A stretch of 6,512 nt of DNA from Reyranella sp. (GCA_030679805.1 JAUXST010000065.1:1-6512); one strand, 5' to 3'; numbered from the stretch's first letter, positions 1 to 5,911 are shown. The notes: a model not told the origin generated them from the sequence alone. Program-made: numbers and translations.

Positions 1-321
1 ACTGCCAGCATTTGCTCACGCGGATGTGATGAGCAGGTCCAACAGGTTTTATGCTATATTTCCGATAGCGTCGCACGAGGCCTGTCCAGATGGCCGAACG
101 CTGGCGCCAATAATAAAGACCATACCCCGCCCGGCGCCGCCGCCAGGTACGCTCCAATTGAGGAGGAGGGGTCGTCCCGCGATCATCGTGTCGTGCGTAG
201 CAAGCAAAGGCTGCCCCGCTGGAGACCGTCCAGAGGTGGGTGGACCGAGGCGCGAGAAAACGCGTCCCAGAAGGAACTATTGACGGTCTGCTGCGGCGCT
301 CGGACCGCAGGTTTCACGCGA

Positions 322-380
322 TGTCACAACTCGGTGTCACAACATTTGACACAAGTTGGTGTGACACATGGGTGTGACAC
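322..380. repeat. Symmetric four-site TGTCACA/TGTGACA array
   Basis: Two direct copies of TGTCACAAC lie at 322-330 and 335-343, 13 bases apart. Two inverted counterparts lie in exact 13-base tandem copies of GGTGTGACACATG (358-370 and 371-383). The 7-mers TGTCACA (322-328, 335-341) and TGTGACA (360-366, 373-379) form two nested inverted pairs with the same centre, between bases 350 and 351. A fifth related element, TTTGACAC (345-352), lies at the centre. The arrangement resembles a cooperative binding site for a dimeric regulator, or a mobile-element end, but I cannot name a protein for it. It sits downstream of the leftward LLM gene, which is an odd place for that gene's operator. Confidence 0.7.
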
Positions 381-385
381 ATGAG

Positions 386-429
386 GGGCGAAAGCCCTGA
401 AACGATGGCTCTCTGGCGTGCGGAGAGCC
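386..429 (-). terminator. Tandem hairpins, likely terminator of the LLM gene ending at 450
   Basis: Reading leftward, 20 bases after the stop codon at 450-452, a strong stem forms between 421-429 and 407-415: seven Watson-Crick pairs (GGCTCTC/GAGAGCC), then a G-T pair and a G-C pair, with a 5-base loop. A short CGTTT stretch follows. A second compact stem GGGC/GCCC (386-389 with 394-397) has a 4-base loop that reads GAAA on the plus strand. The U-tract is short, so this may be an imperfect intrinsic terminator or a 3'-end stabilising structure. The first stem would also fold in rightward transcripts, so it could work in both directions. Confidence 0.5.
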
Positions 430-449
430 GGATTTCGGTCGGACTGCTT

Positions 450-1517
450 CTAGGCGAAAGCCTTGGCGATGCGGGCCCAGTCGGCGAGGGCTGCTTCCTG
501 GCCGGGCACGAGCTGGATGGTGAACTGGGTGTAGCCGGCGCTGCGCAATACCTCGATGCGCTGCTTGATCTCGGCCTCGGTTGCGGTGAACGAGGTGGCG
601 CGGATCAGGTCGGCTGTGACGAACTTCTTTTCCGCGGGCTTCACGAACATCAGATGGCCGCGGTGGTTTTCCAGGTAGGGCGCATCCTTGGGCTCGTAGG
701 TGCGGGCGAGCGCGACGTAGCCGTCGATCTCCGGCCGGTTCGACAGCACGGCCTGTGTTGCCTTCAGGTTCATGATCGCTTCGTCGGCGGCGCGATGCAG
801 CATCACCGCCGCGCGCGGTCCCGCTTGCGCCATGGCCCGCTCGGAATCGGCCGGTTCGCCGTCCTGCAGCACGCAGCCCAGCGCGAAGGCGGTGGCCTTG
901 AGGTCGCCCAGCGCGTGGCCGGCCTTGCCCCAGTCCTCGCGCATCGCCACGACCTCGCGGATGCCGGCCTCGACGTTGCCGACGAAGTCGATCCAGCCGG
1001 CCTTCAGTTTCGCCGTCAGGGCACGGGTGCGCGGCCCGAAGGCCGAGAGGTGGAGCGCGATCGGGTCGCGCGTGTTGAACAGGTCGAGCTCGGGATTGAG
1101 GAAGCGGATCTTGCGGCTCTGGCCTTCCATCTCGAAATCGACGGTCTTGCCGGCGAGCAGGCCGTAGACTTGATGGATGTAGGTCTCCATGTCCTTGATC
1201 TTGATGGCGCCGAAGCCCATGGCGCGCCGCGCCGTGAAGCCGGTGCCGACGCCGAAGTCGATGCGGCCGGGCGCCAGGCTGTTGAGCGAGGCCAGCGCAT
1301 TGGCGGTGACCGGCGCGATGCGGTTGGACGGCACCAGCACGCCGGTGCCGAGGCGGATGCGGCGCGTGTTGACGGCGGCGGCGCCCATGGCGACGAAGCA
1401 ATCGGCGCTCAGCATCTGGGTGTCGTAGAACCAGGCGTGGCTGAAGCCGAGTTCTTCAGCGCGCTTGGCTTGCTTCCAGGAATCCGCCGACGTGGGCAGG
1501 GCAATGCCGAAATCCAT
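450..1517 (-). CDS. LLM-class flavin-dependent oxidoreductase (luciferase-like)
   Basis: This is a predicted cytoplasmic enzyme of 355 residues in the bacterial luciferase-like (TIM-barrel) superfamily, whose members use FMN or coenzyme F420 for oxidation or oxygenation of small organic molecules. It opens with the typical first strand MDFGIALPTS, followed by a helix and the strand GFSHAWFYDTQM (24-35). The family's core is visible as RIRLGTGVLVP (53-63) and the signature GRIDFGVGTGF (84-94). There is no signal peptide, and the length is normal for the family. The ATG has a good Shine-Dalgarno (GAGGGAGAG) just upstream, and no alternative start is needed. It lies 37 bases after the higA stop, so it may be co-transcribed with the toxin-antitoxin pair. 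The substrate and choice of FMN or F420 cannot be read from the sequence. Family assignment is firm, function is open. Confidence 0.9.
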   Translation of the reverse strand: MDFGIALPTSADSWKQAKRAEELGFSHAWFYDTQMLSADCFVAMGAAAVNTRRIRLGTGVLVPSNRIAPVTANALASLNSLAPGRIDFGVGTGFTARRAMGFGAIKIKDMETYIHQVYGLLAGKTVDFEMEGQSRKIRFLNPELDLFNTRDPIALHLSAFGPRTRALTAKLKAGWIDFVGNVEAGIREVVAMREDWGKAGHALGDLKATAFALGCVLQDGEPADSERAMAQAGPRAAVMLHRAADEAIMNLKATQAVLSNRPEIDGYVALARTYEPKDAPYLENHRGHLMFVKPAEKKFVTADLIRATSFTATEAEIKQRIEVLRSAGYTQFTIQLVPGQEAALADWARIAKAFA

Positions 1518-1554
1518 TTTTCTCTCCCTCGAGTGTCTGTTGGCGCCTCGACCG

Positions 1555-1854
1555 TCACGCCGCCTTGCTGAGTGTGCGTTCGACGATGCCGGGATCGCGT
1601 TCGAGCAAGGAAAGCAGGATCATCGCCGGCCCTTCAGGCTTGCGTCGTCCCTGCTCCCAGTTGCGCAGTGTGCCGACGGACACGCCGATGCGACGGGCGA
1701 AGGCTTCTTGAGACAGCTCGGTTCGGGCACGAATGGCCGCGACATCGACGCGACGGCGGACGTGTATTTTGAGCCCAGGAGTCGGCTTGCCCTGCGCATG
1801 AGCGCGGGCTTCCTTGAGGCCGCGCATCAAGCCGTCGAAGTCCTTCTTATTCAT
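1555..1854 (-). CDS. higA: HigA2/Xre-family antitoxin
   Basis: This is a 99-residue antitoxin and DNA-binding autorepressor. Residues 1-25 (LKEARAHAQGK at 13-23) resemble the N-terminal part of HigA2/NadS-type antitoxins, which wraps the toxin. Residues 36-75 form a Cro/C1-type helix-turn-helix with TELSQEAFARRIGVSVGTLR (45-64) and then NWEQGRRKP (65-73), the usual Xre recognition-helix region. The chosen ATG (1852-1854) overlaps the higB stop as ATGA, which implies translational coupling, and is preceded by a GGAGCGAG Shine-Dalgarno about eight bases away. The same frame is open upstream to 1992, but that stretch is the higB gene read in another frame and is not expected to be translated. 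Toxin-first order is typical of HigBA modules. It probably binds the tandem repeats before higB (inference). Confidence 0.9.
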   Translation of the reverse strand: MNKKDFDGLMRGLKEARAHAQGKPTPGLKIHVRRRVDVAAIRARTELSQEAFARRIGVSVGTLRNWEQGRRKPEGPAMILLSLLERDPGIVERTLSKAA

Positions 1855-2198
1855 TTGCTCGCTCCGAAGTCGACCAAGAGTGCGTTCGCTACTTTCATCA
1901 ATTTCGCGCGTTGCTCGCCGGTAAGATCGGACGCCTCGTTCTTTGCAAACGCCCAAAGAAGCACCGCCGGATATCCCGCCGAGTGAAACCAATAGATCAC
2001 GCGTCCGCCGCCTCGCTTGCCGCGACCAGGCAACGCGACACGCATCTTGCGAAGACCGCCCGTACCTCGGATCAGCACACCCGATAGAGGTGCCGACGCA
2101 ATCATGTCGACGATGGCGGCCCGATCGGCCTCGTCCATGAGCTTCGACGCCTTGCTGATGTAGGCGGCGGTCTCAACGACAGCCAGCAGCTTGCGCAT
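1851..2198 (-). CDS. higB: HigB2/RelE-family mRNA interferase toxin
   Basis: This is a 115-residue type II toxin of the RelE/HigB superfamily. Its relatives cut mRNA on the translating ribosome and are silenced by their cognate antitoxin. Recognition rests on the block GTGGLRKMRVA (45-55), the basic stretch GRGKRGGGRVIYWF (58-71) and the C-terminal KNEASDL (86-92), all in the order seen in Vibrio cholerae HigB2 from memory. Basic residues that would contact RNA (R50, K51, R53, K61, R62, R66) are all present, so the gene looks intact. The start VVETAAYISKASKLM fits the family's usual N-terminus. The upstream Shine-Dalgarno is weak (GACGGGACGA). It overlaps higA by four bases. The pair lies between two LLM genes on the same strand, which suggests insertion into, or capture by, that gene run. 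Confidence 0.9.
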   Translation of the reverse strand: MRKLLAVVETAAYISKASKLMDEADRAAIVDMIASAPLSGVLIRGTGGLRKMRVALPGRGKRGGGRVIYWFHSAGYPAVLLWAFAKNEASDLTGEQRAKLMKVANALLVDFGASK

Positions 2199-2208
2199 TC
2201 GTCCCGTC

Positions 2209-2237
2209 AGCCTAAGTCAATGGCGTATATACGTCAA
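2209..2237 (-). promoter_or_regulatory. Candidate higBA promoter
   Basis: Reading leftward, TTGACG (2232-2237) is followed after 17 bases by TAGGCT (2209-2214). The -35 matches the sigma-70 consensus at five of six positions. The -10 keeps only the important T, A and final T. This would start transcription only a few bases before the higB ATG, so the leader would be very short. An alternative -10 is TATATA (2226-2231), which would give a leader of about 20 bases but has no good -35. Either choice overlaps the tandem repeats, as expected for antitoxin autorepression. Confidence 0.4.
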
Positions 2238-2249
2238 TGGCGTATATGC
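2216..2249. repeat. Two tandem 17-base repeats, probable higBA operator
   Basis: GTCAATGGCGTATATAC (2216-2232) is followed directly by a second copy ending TATATGC (2233-2249), with 16 of 17 bases identical. The end of the first unit, GTATATAC (2225-2232), is itself a palindrome. The repeats fill the 54-base gap between the LLM stop and the higB start and overlap the promoter candidates. This is the usual place for the operator of an Xre-type antitoxin, so HigA binding is the simplest reading (inference). Confidence 0.6.
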
Positions 2250-2252
2250 ACT

Positions 2253-3113
2253 TCAGGTGTCGGCGAGGGCCGTCAGCATGCGGTCGCGGGCGGCGAAGTC
2301 TCCGTCGTCGTGGACGGGCTGCAGGCAGACGTGGGTGGCGCCGGCCTCGAAATGCGCCCGCAGGCCCTTCTTGACGGTGGCGGCATCGCCCCACAGCACC
2401 ATGGCATCGATGAATCGGTCGCTGCCGCCGTCGGCCAGCTCGGCCTCGCTGAAACCCTCACGCAGCCAGTTGTTGCGATAGTTCGGCAGCACCATGTAGC
2501 GCGCCAGTTCCTTGCGGCCGAGCGCGCGGGCGCGCACGGGATCGGTCTCCAGCGTGACCTTCTGCTCGACGGCCAGCGCCTTCTTCGGACCCAGGATCGC
2601 GGCGGCCTTGGCGGTGTGCCTGGGCGTCACGTTGTAGGGAACGGCGCCCATCGACTTCTCGGCGCTGAGCGCCAGCATCTTGGGCCCGAGGGCGGCCACC
2701 ATCACCGGCGCGTCCTCGCCGGCGGGCAGGCCCTTGTGGATGCCGTCGAGATAGGCGCGCATGGCGCCCAGCGGTTTGTCGTAGCGATGACCGCGCAGGC
2801 CTTCGACCATGGGAATGTGGCTGACGCCAAGGCCCAGGATGAAACGGCCGCCGTGCAGGTTGTTGAGCGACACCATGGCGCGCTGCGCCGTGAAGGGATC
2901 GCGGGCGTAGATGTTGGCGATCGAGCTGCCGACCACGAGCTTGCTGCTCTTCGACAGCAGATAGGCCGCCAGCGACATCGATTCGTAGCCGCGCGATTCG
3001 GGATACCAGAACGCCGAATAGCCGGCGCCCTCGATGACCCGCATCAGGTCGGCGAGCTGGGCTCCGTTCAGCTTGTCCGTCGAATACCAGACTCCCAGGC
3101 GTCCCAACTTCAT
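2253..3113 (-). CDS. LLM-class oxidoreductase, resembles TIGR03620 (MSMEG_4141) type
   Basis: This is a 286-residue luciferase-like TIM-barrel enzyme, predicted cytoplasmic. It starts MKLGRLGVWYSTDKL and shows AFWYPESRGYES (34-45), SIANIYARDPFTAQRAM (64-80), GGRFILGLGVSHIPMVEG (88-105) and GHRYDKPLGAMRAYLD (108-123). These are the blocks I associate with the probable F420-dependent oxidoreductases of the MSMEG_4141 type. Whether this organism makes F420 or the enzyme uses FMN is unknown. The ATG at 3111-3113 shares the ATGA overlap with the stop of the upstream LLM gene, so the two are almost certainly one translationally coupled unit. The open frame continues far upstream of this ATG (to 4841), but that part runs out of frame through the neighbouring genes and has no family resemblance. 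The stop lies only three bases from the higBA repeats, with no terminator between. Confidence 0.9.
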   Translation of the reverse strand: MKLGRLGVWYSTDKLNGAQLADLMRVIEGAGYSAFWYPESRGYESMSLAAYLLSKSSKLVVGSSIANIYARDPFTAQRAMVSLNNLHGGRFILGLGVSHIPMVEGLRGHRYDKPLGAMRAYLDGIHKGLPAGEDAPVMVAALGPKMLALSAEKSMGAVPYNVTPRHTAKAAAILGPKKALAVEQKVTLETDPVRARALGRKELARYMVLPNYRNNWLREGFSEAELADGGSDRFIDAMVLWGDAATVKKGLRAHFEAGATHVCLQPVHDDGDFAARDRMLTALADT

Positions 3114-4180
3114 GGCTTGGCTCCGTCGAATTGAATGTCTTTTGCGATGCTGCGCAGGATTTCCCGGTCGGCGTCGTTCTTGACCGCGATCGAGAACTCG
3201 CAATGGGTGACGACACGACCGAAGCGATCGCAGAGCTTGCGCGCGATCGTGTCGTAGGTGCCGATGGTGGCGAATGTTTCCAGAACGTCGTCGGAGATGT
3301 GCTGCGGCATCTCCTCCCAGCGCTGGGCCCGCGAAAGGAGCTTCAGCCGGTCGGCGAGATCGCCGAGGCCAAGATGGTCGAAGGCGGCGCGATACTGCGG
3401 CGTCGAGGCATAGAAGGCGACGCGGGCCCGCACGTCGCGAATCTTGGGGGCGAGTTCGGACTCGGTGGCGGCCGTGGCCACCAGCGGCTTCATGCCGATC
3501 TGGAAGCCTTTGAGCGAGCGACCGGTCTTGGCGGCACCGGCGCGGACGGCCGGCATCATCACCTGCTCGATGTAGGAGGGCGTACAGACGGGATGCGGAC
3601 GGATGCCGTCGGCCACTTCGCCGGTGACCTGGCACATCACCGGATTGACCGCCGCGATCTGGATCGGAATGTGCGGATGCTCGATCGGGCCGGGATTGAA
3701 CAGCGGCACCATCAGATTGATGTTGTAGTGCGGGCCCCTGACGTCGAGCGGCGTGCCGTTCTGCCAGTTGTCCCACACCGCCCGCACGGCATGCACATAT
3801 TCGCGCATCCACGGTCCGGCCGGCGTCCAGGGCATACCGTAGCGGCGCTCGATGTGCGCCTTCACCTGCGTGCCGAGGCCCAGGGTGAACCGGCCGCGCG
3901 ACAGTTTCTGGACTGTCCAGGCGCTGAGCGCGGTCACGGTGGGGCTGCGCGGAAAGGCGATGGCGACCGAGGTGCCGAGCTTCAACGTCCGTGTCGCTTG
4001 GGCCGCCAGCGCCATGACGATGAACGGATCGTCCTTGGTCTCCTCGACGACCAGACCGTCGTAGCCGATCTCTTCCAGCAGGAGTGCGTTCTCGCCAATG
4101 CTGTCGAGGTCGAACGGCACTTCCGGCGCGCGAAGGCCAGGATCGACCTTGCCGAGGGGCAGAAGAGTTTCTAACAGCAC
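3110..4180 (-). CDS. LLM-class oxidoreductase, resembles TIGR03617 (MSMEG_2256) type
   Basis: This is a 356-residue luciferase-like enzyme, predicted cytoplasmic. Characteristic blocks are EEIGYDGLVVEETKDDPF (36-53), LKLGTSVAIAFPRSP (66-80), LSRGRFTLGLGTQVKAHIER (93-112) with YGMPW following, and further on FNPGP and GEVADGIRPHP. These match my memory of the MSMEG_2256-type F420-dependent oxidoreductases. The chosen start is GTG (4178-4180). No ATG lies nearby in frame, the N-terminus ETLLPLGKVDPGLRAPE aligns well with the family, and the Shine-Dalgarno is weak (CCGAGCAG). It is the first gene of the leftward block, divergent from gntK, and overlaps the next LLM gene by four bases. The substrate is unknown. 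The two coupled LLM enzymes may act on the same compound or pathway (inference). Confidence 0.9.
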   Translation of the reverse strand: MLLETLLPLGKVDPGLRAPEVPFDLDSIGENALLLEEIGYDGLVVEETKDDPFIVMALAAQATRTLKLGTSVAIAFPRSPTVTALSAWTVQKLSRGRFTLGLGTQVKAHIERRYGMPWTPAGPWMREYVHAVRAVWDNWQNGTPLDVRGPHYNINLMVPLFNPGPIEHPHIPIQIAAVNPVMCQVTGEVADGIRPHPVCTPSYIEQVMMPAVRAGAAKTGRSLKGFQIGMKPLVATAATESELAPKIRDVRARVAFYASTPQYRAAFDHLGLGDLADRLKLLSRAQRWEEMPQHISDDVLETFATIGTYDTIARKLCDRFGRVVTHCEFSIAVKNDADREILRSIAKDIQFDGAKP

Positions 4181-4224
4181 GTGTCTGCTCGGTGATGGAT
4201 GGGATTTCTCGTGGCCGGGAGCCT

Positions 4225-4240
4225 AGCACCGGGGGGTGCT
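4225..4240. promoter_or_regulatory. Perfect palindrome in the divergent LLM/gntK gap
   Basis: AGCACC (4225-4230), GGGG, GGTGCT (4235-4240) forms a perfect inverted repeat with six-base arms. It lies in the 121-base gap between the GTG start of the leftward LLM gene and the gntK start, so it could be an operator serving both directions. It has no U-tract on either side, which argues against a terminator. A weak leftward promoter candidate overlaps it: TTGCCC (4242-4247), 16 bases, TAGGCT (4220-4225). No regulator gene is adjacent. Confidence 0.35.
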
Positions 4241-4301
4241 TGGGCAAGCTGCCTCGCCCCGCGATGCGATCCGGGTGGGCCGAGCCGGAAAGGAAACGAC
4301 G

Positions 4302-4850
4302 ATGATCGTTGTCGTCATGGGCGTCTCGGGATCGGGCAAGACCACTGTCGCGGCCCTGCTCGCCGCCCGGCTTGGATGGCGGTACCGTGAGGGCGACGAT
4401 CTGCATTCCAGCGAGAACGTCGAGAAGATGCGGGGCGGCACGCCGCTCACCGATGCCGACCGGCTGCCGTGGCTGCAGGCGATCGCGCGGGAAATCGACC
4501 TCTGGCGAACGCAAGGCGAGTCCGGCGTGCTCACTTGTTCGGCGTTGAAGCGGTCCTACCGAGACATCATCGTCAGCGACCGCCCCGAAGTGGCATTGGT
4601 CTATCTCAAGGGGGCGCAGGATCTCATTACTCGCCGCATGGCGGCGCGGCACGAGCACTTCATGCCGACAGCGCTTCTGGCCAGCCAGTTCGCGACGCTG
4701 CAGGAACCGACTCCCGACGAGCGGCCGATCGTCGTCGATGTCGGCGGTCAGCCTGGCCAGATCGCGGACAGGATCGTGCGCGATCTCGAATTTCGCTCCC
4801 GCGAAGGCGCTGCGGCTTCGAGGTTGCGGCACGGCCCCCAAATCTCATAG
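4302..4850 (+). CDS. gntK: Gluconokinase
   Basis: This 182-residue cytoplasmic kinase phosphorylates D-gluconate with ATP to 6-phosphogluconate, feeding the Entner-Doudoroff or pentose phosphate routes. The P-loop GVSGSGKT (7-14) is at the N-terminus. It is followed by the gluconokinase hallmarks EGDDLH (30-35), ENVEKMRGGTPLTDADRLPW (38-57), CSALKRSYRD (79-88), RHEHFMP (116-122) and LLASQFATLQEP (125-136). All catalytic blocks are intact and the length is typical, with a slightly basic tail after about residue 160. The ATG at 4302 has AAAGGAAA seven bases upstream and places the P-loop at the usual distance. The frame is open further upstream (to 4236), but that stretch has no family resemblance. 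It is probably the first gene of the rightward block. No gluconate transporter or dehydratase lies in the window. Confidence 0.93.
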   Translation: MIVVVMGVSGSGKTTVAALLAARLGWRYREGDDLHSSENVEKMRGGTPLTDADRLPWLQAIAREIDLWRTQGESGVLTCSALKRSYRDIIVSDRPEVALVYLKGAQDLITRRMAARHEHFMPTALLASQFATLQEPTPDERPIVVDVGGQPGQIADRIVRDLEFRSREGAAASRLRHGPQIS

Positions 4851-4889
4851 CCTCCGACAAACGGCGACGAAGATCGCCTTTTCCGGAGG
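4851..4889 (+). promoter_or_regulatory. Hairpin hiding the Shine-Dalgarno of the downstream gene
   Basis: Immediately after the gntK stop codon, CCTCCG (4851-4856) is perfectly complementary to CGGAGG (4884-4889), the Shine-Dalgarno of the binding-protein gene that starts at 4895. Inside this outer stem, AAA (4859-4861) can pair with TTT (4880-4882), and GGCGA (4863-4867) pairs with TCGCC (4874-4878) across a 6-base loop. Ribosomes finishing gntK would open the outer stem, so the structure could couple translation of the two genes. The inner stem followed by TTTT (4879-4882) also resembles a weak intrinsic terminator. The pairing is seen directly; the function is inferred. Confidence 0.45.
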
Positions 4890-4894
4890 AAACC

Positions 4895-5863
4895 ATGCAC
4901 CCGATCGTTCGGTCCGTCGCCGCGTTCGTGTTCGCGTTCAGCGTTGCCTCTCCGCTCGCCGCCCAGACCAACTGGCCGGACAAGCCGGTCAAGCTCGTCG
5001 TGGGCTTCACCGCCGGCAGCGCGACCGATGTCACGGCCCGCATGTTCGCGCAGAAATTCACCGAGGCTTGGGGCCAGGCGGTCGTGGTCGAGAACATCGC
5101 CGGCAATTCGGGCGCCATCGGCACCGACCGCGTCGCCAAGGCGGCCCCCGATGGCTACACGCTGTTGTGGTCGGGCAATGCCGCCATCACCATCCTGCCC
5201 AGCCTGCAGATCCTGCCGTTCGATCCGTTGAAGGATCTGGCGCCGATCTCGACCTCGCTCACCATGCCGTCGATCTTCTTCGTCAACAACGACCTGCCGG
5301 TGAAGTCGATTGCTGACCTGATCGCCTACGCCAAGGCCAATCCCGGCAAGCTCTCCTACGGCTCGCCGGGCGTCGGCACGCCGCAGCACATCGCGGGCGA
5401 GCTGTTCTGCCGTCTCGCCGGGATCAAGATGGAGCACATCCCCTACCGCGGCGCCAACATGGCCGACGTTATGAGCGGCGTCGTGCCGGTCGGCATCCAG
5501 AACGCGGGGGCGGCGATGCCGCTGGTGCGCGACGGTCGCCTGCGTGGCATCGCCATCACCTCGCTCAAGCGTTCGGCCAACGCGCCTGACCTGCCGACCT
5601 TGGCCGAGCAGGGCTTCCCCGGTTTCGAAGCGACCTCGTGGTTCGCCCTGATGGCGCCGACCGGTACGCCCAAGCCGATCCTCGACAAGGTGCGCGCCGA
5701 GTCGCTCAAGGTCCTGGCCGATCCCGAGATGAAGAAGAAGTTCGCCAACATCGGCCTCGATCTCGTCGGCAGCACGCCGGAGGAGACGCGCGCCGCCATT
5801 GCCGCCGACATTCCGAAATGGGCCAAGGTCATCAAGGAGGCGGGCATCCAGCCTTCGAAGTAG
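4895..5863 (+). CDS. Bug/TctC-family tripartite tricarboxylate transporter substrate-binding protein
   Basis: This is a 322-residue periplasmic solute-binding protein. Residues 1-23 are a signal peptide: R6, a hydrophobic core AAFVFAFSVASPLAA, and likely cleavage around A22/A23. The mature start NWPDKPVKLVVGFTAGSATD (26-45) is the Bug-family first strand and ligand loop. Typical blocks follow: VVVENIAGNSGAIGTDRVAK, APDGYTLL, KLSYGSPGVGTPQHIAGE, HIPYRG, DLPTLAEQGFPGFE and WAKVIKEAGI at the C-terminus. Length is normal. Start choice rests on GGAGGA four bases before the ATG and on the signal peptide; the open frame upstream is the gntK gene in another frame. No TctA/TctB membrane subunits are present, as is usual for orphan Bug genes. 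The ligand is probably a carboxylate. The neighbouring PEP mutase-family enzyme suggests a C4-type acid, but this is inference. Confidence 0.93.
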   Translation: MHPIVRSVAAFVFAFSVASPLAAQTNWPDKPVKLVVGFTAGSATDVTARMFAQKFTEAWGQAVVVENIAGNSGAIGTDRVAKAAPDGYTLLWSGNAAITILPSLQILPFDPLKDLAPISTSLTMPSIFFVNNDLPVKSIADLIAYAKANPGKLSYGSPGVGTPQHIAGELFCRLAGIKMEHIPYRGANMADVMSGVVPVGIQNAGAAMPLVRDGRLRGIAITSLKRSANAPDLPTLAEQGFPGFEATSWFALMAPTGTPKPILDKVRAESLKVLADPEMKKKFANIGLDLVGSTPEETRAAIAADIPKWAKVIKEAGIQPSK

Positions 5864-5911
5864 TCTCTCGAGCCGCCATCGCAACGAACCGTCACACCTG
5901 AGGATTCTTCC

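Larger units (their letters stand above)
1..449. other. Left-edge region without a recognised gene
   Basis: No protein here matches a family I know. One plus-strand frame (codons starting at position 1) is open from the window edge to a TGA at 382-384, about 127 codons. Its codons lack the strong G/C third-position preference of the real genes, and the translation has unusual Cys- and His-containing stretches near its end. It could be the tail of a gene beginning to the left, a decayed gene, or chance. The stretch also holds a purine-rich tract (GAGGAGGAGGGG, 160-171) with no start codon at a suitable distance, an AT-rich pocket near 47-62, a weak stem CTGCGG/CCGCAG (291-296 with 305-310), the repeat array at 322-380 and the hairpins at 386-429. 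Confidence 0.6.

Noticed and set aside
160..195. Strong Shine-Dalgarno-like tract GAGGAGGAGGGG suggesting a gene start near 188-195
   Set aside because: The nearest GTG codons are about 16 to 22 bases away, too far for normal use, and the resulting short frames show no recognisable protein.
322..383. CRISPR-like array
   Set aside because: The repeat units are only 7-13 bases, partly inverted, with no spacers of uniform length; this does not fit a CRISPR array.
405..460. Possible tRNA 3' half on the minus strand, because the GGCGTGCGGAGAGCCGGATT stretch looks tRNA-like
   Set aside because: No TTCGA T-loop consensus, no anticodon arm and no acceptor pairing could be found; the stem is better read as a terminator hairpin.
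381..1571. Plus-strand open frame of 396 codons opposite the LLM gene
   Set aside because: It is antisense to a clear LLM gene, with a low-complexity Gly/Ala/Arg/Asp composition and no family resemblance, explained by strong third-position GC of the real gene.
1855..1992. N-terminal extension of the antitoxin to an upstream start at 1992
   Set aside because: The extra 46 residues are the higB coding sequence read in another frame. The internal ATG at 1854 has the ATGA overlap and a good Shine-Dalgarno.
3131..4174. Plus-strand open frame of 347 codons opposite the second LLM gene
   Set aside because: Antisense shadow with no domain and no plausible ribosome binding site; the minus-strand LLM gene explains it fully.
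2253..4841. Very long minus-strand open frame of 862 codons
   Set aside because: Only its last 286 codons (from the ATG at 3113) look like a protein. The rest runs out of frame through the upstream LLM gene and opposite gntK, and is Arg/Pro-rich nonsense typical of shadow frames in GC-rich DNA. It is not a fusion protein.
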